From the NCBI RefSeq assembly GCF_002002905.1, contig NZ_CP019509.1:1860001-1924000 (forward strand): DNA of 64,000 nt, written 5' to 3'. A model generated the notes under the pieces. It was not told where the DNA came from, did no database searches, and was given only the letters and a program-made list of their open reading frames with translations. Made by a program: the position numbers and the translations under genes. This DNA is from Aquaspirillum sp. LM1 (GTDB lineage: Bacteria > Pseudomonadota > Gammaproteobacteria > Burkholderiales > Aquaspirillaceae). Position 1 is the first letter of the stretch. Each line of letters starts with the position of its first letter. Below, piece by piece: positions 62,637 through 64,000 of this stretch.

Positions 62637-64000
62637 ATGGAATTTAGCATAAAAAGTGGCAGCCCAGAGAAGCAGCGGGTCGCGTGTGTGATTGTCGGGG
62701 TGTACGAAGCGCGCAAATTGTCGTTTGCCGCTGACCTGCTCGACCGGATTTCCAATGGCTTCATCAGCGATGTGCTGCGCCGTGGCGACCTGGAAGGCAA
62801 GCTGGGCAGCACGCTGGTGCTGCATTCGGTACCGCACACCCTGTGTGACCGGGTGATGCTGGTTGGCCTGGGCAAAGAGCGCGAGTTCCGCGAAAAAGAA
62901 TACCGTGAAGCCATTCGCGCCTCGCTGACCGCGCTGAGCAAGACCGCCGCGCTGGAAGCGGTCAGCTACCTGACCGAGCTGACGGTGAAAAAACGCGATG
63001 TGGAATGGATGATCGAAACTGCCGCCAGCCTGTCGCTGGATGCGCAATACCGCTTTGACCAGTTCAAGAGCAAGCCGGATGAGAACCTGCGCGAGCTGCG
63101 CAAGCTCACCCTGTCGGTCAGCCGGCGCAGCGATCTGGCCGAGGGCGAAGCCGGCCTGGTGCGTGGCCTGGCCATTGCCAATGGCATGAAACTGGCGCGT
63201 GACCTGGGCAATCTGCCGGGCAATGTCTGCACGCCAACCTACCTGGCCGACACCGCCCGGGCACTGGCCGAACGCTTTGGCAGCGAACTGACCGTGCTGG
63301 AGCAGGCCGACATGGCCGAGCTGGGCATGGGCTCGCTGCTGTCAGTGGGCAAGGGCAGCATTCAGCCGCCCAAGCTGATTGTGCTCAAGCATCTGGGTGG
63401 CGACGCCGGGCAAAAACCGGTGGTGCTGGTCGGCAAGGGCATTACGTTTGATTCCGGTGGCATTTCGCTCAAGCCCGGCGAAGGCATGGACGAAATGAAG
63501 TACGATATGTGCGGTGCCGCCAGCGTGCTGGGCACCTTCCAGGCGATTGCCGAGATGAAGCTGCCGCTTAATGTGATTGCCGTGGTGGCCGCTGCCGAAA
63601 ACATGCCGTCCGGCGGCGCGTCCAAACCGGGCGACATTGTCACCAGCCTGTCTGGCCAGACCATCGAAATTCTCAATACCGACGCCGAAGGCCGGCTGGT
63701 GCTGTGCGATGCGCTGACCTACTGCGAACGCTTTGACCCTGCCGCCGTGGTGGATGTGGCCACGCTGACCGGGGCCTGCATCATCGCCCTGGGCCATCAG
63801 GCCAGCGCGCTGTTCAGCAATCAGGACAGCCTGAGCCGCGAGCTGCAGGCCGCTGCTGACGAAGCCGCCGACCGCGTCTGGCCGATGCCGATGTGGGAGG
63901 AATACCACGAGGTGCTGAAAAGCAACTTTGCCGATGTGGCCAATGTGGGCGGTCGCCCCGGTGGCAGCATCACCGCCGCGTGCTTTTTGTCGCGCTTCAC
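62637..64000 (+). CDS. pepA: Leucyl aminopeptidase PepA (3' end outside the window)
   Basis: About 454 residues of the M17 aminopeptidase, cut by the right edge. The N-terminal macro-like domain ends near 160, and the catalytic domain shows VLVGKGITFDSGGISLKPGEGMDEMKYDMCGAASVLG (metal ligands K, D, D) and ILNTDAEGRLVLCDALTY (D, E and the catalytic R). It forms hexamers that cleave N-terminal residues, and in E. coli also binds DNA. The start ATG at 62637 has GGGAG seven bases upstream. Confidence 0.95.
   Translation, partial: MEFSIKSGSPEKQRVACVIVGVYEARKLSFAADLLDRISNGFISDVLRRGDLEGKLGSTLVLHSVPHTLCDRVMLVGLGKEREFREKEYREAIRASLTALSKTAALEAVSYLTELTVKKRDVEWMIETAASLSLDAQYRFDQFKSKPDENLRELRKLTLSVSRRSDLAEGEAGLVRGLAIANGMKLARDLGNLPGNVCTPTYLADTARALAERFGSELTVLEQADMAELGMGSLLSVGKGSIQPPKLIVLKHLGGDAGQKPVVLVGKGITFDSGGISLKPGEGMDEMKYDMCGAASVLGTFQAIAEMKLPLNVIAVVAAAENMPSGGASKPGDIVTSLSGQTIEILNTDAEGRLVLCDALTYCERFDPAAVVDVATLTGACIIALGHQASALFSNQDSLSRELQAAADEAADRVWPMPMWEEYHEVLKSNFADVANVGGRPGGSITAACFLSRF

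Overview
The window looks like a chromosomal segment of a flagellated, GC-rich betaproteobacterium, most likely of the Neisseriales (Chromobacteriaceae-like). This rests on gene content and order: flhB-flhA-flhF-flhG-fliA, dapF-DUF484, lptF/lptG beside pepA, a second IF-1 gene, prmB and folE2. The family-level placement is inference and no 16S gene is present.

Layout. Positions 1-3448 hold a cut-off possible peroxidase gene, a DUF3579 gene and dinG. Positions 3449-11400 are accessory: two MITE-like repeats, a secreted RTX protein, two TnpB-carrying IS200/IS605-type elements (one with a dead TnpA), an FMN alpha-hydroxy-acid oxidase and the tail of an MBL-fold hydrolase. Positions 11410-15612 encode a GGDEF-EAL receptor with a PhnD-like binding protein, then a lipoprotein. 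Positions 15883-20028 are housekeeping (phosphohexomutase, prmB, EamA exporter, folE2). Positions 20823-25124 encode a 1433-residue cadherin/RTX protein. Positions 25486-29613 are a decaying metal/heme-uptake locus: a TonB receptor broken by a frameshift, a TnpB element and a deletion, then a binding-protein/truncated-haemoglobin junction created by another deletion, then an intact binding protein. htpX follows.

The most interesting part is 31183-44095. Two adjacent genes look like the N-terminal and the ferritin-like C-terminal halves of VioB (the violacein imine-dimer synthase) encoded separately. They are followed by an ebo-type metabolite-trafficking operon: an EboD-like sugar-phosphate cyclase, an unknown 99-residue protein, a TatD-like EboB, EboE, EboF and the UbiA-like EboC. 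Next comes a gene fusing an N-terminal helix-turn-helix to an isopropylmalate-synthase-like body whose metal-site residues are degraded but whose leucine-binding domain is kept, then an intact type-2 LeuA. I read this as a specialised-metabolite cluster with an export module, beside a possible leucine-sensing pseudo-enzyme regulator. The chemistry is inference.

Positions 44167-51549 are the flagellar regulon block on the minus strand (motC-like, fliA, flhG, flhF, flhA, flhB). Positions 51638-64000 are core genes: thyA-folA, dapF-DUF484, two small membrane proteins, initiator tRNA-fMet near infA, a frameshifted hydrolase, glnD, lptG-lptF and the start of pepA.

A 110-bp MITE family (ends AGGGATACGCTGA) occurs in several copies. 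One copy is nested inside an older one between the VioB-like pair and eboD. No rRNA, CRISPR array or intact prophage was seen.
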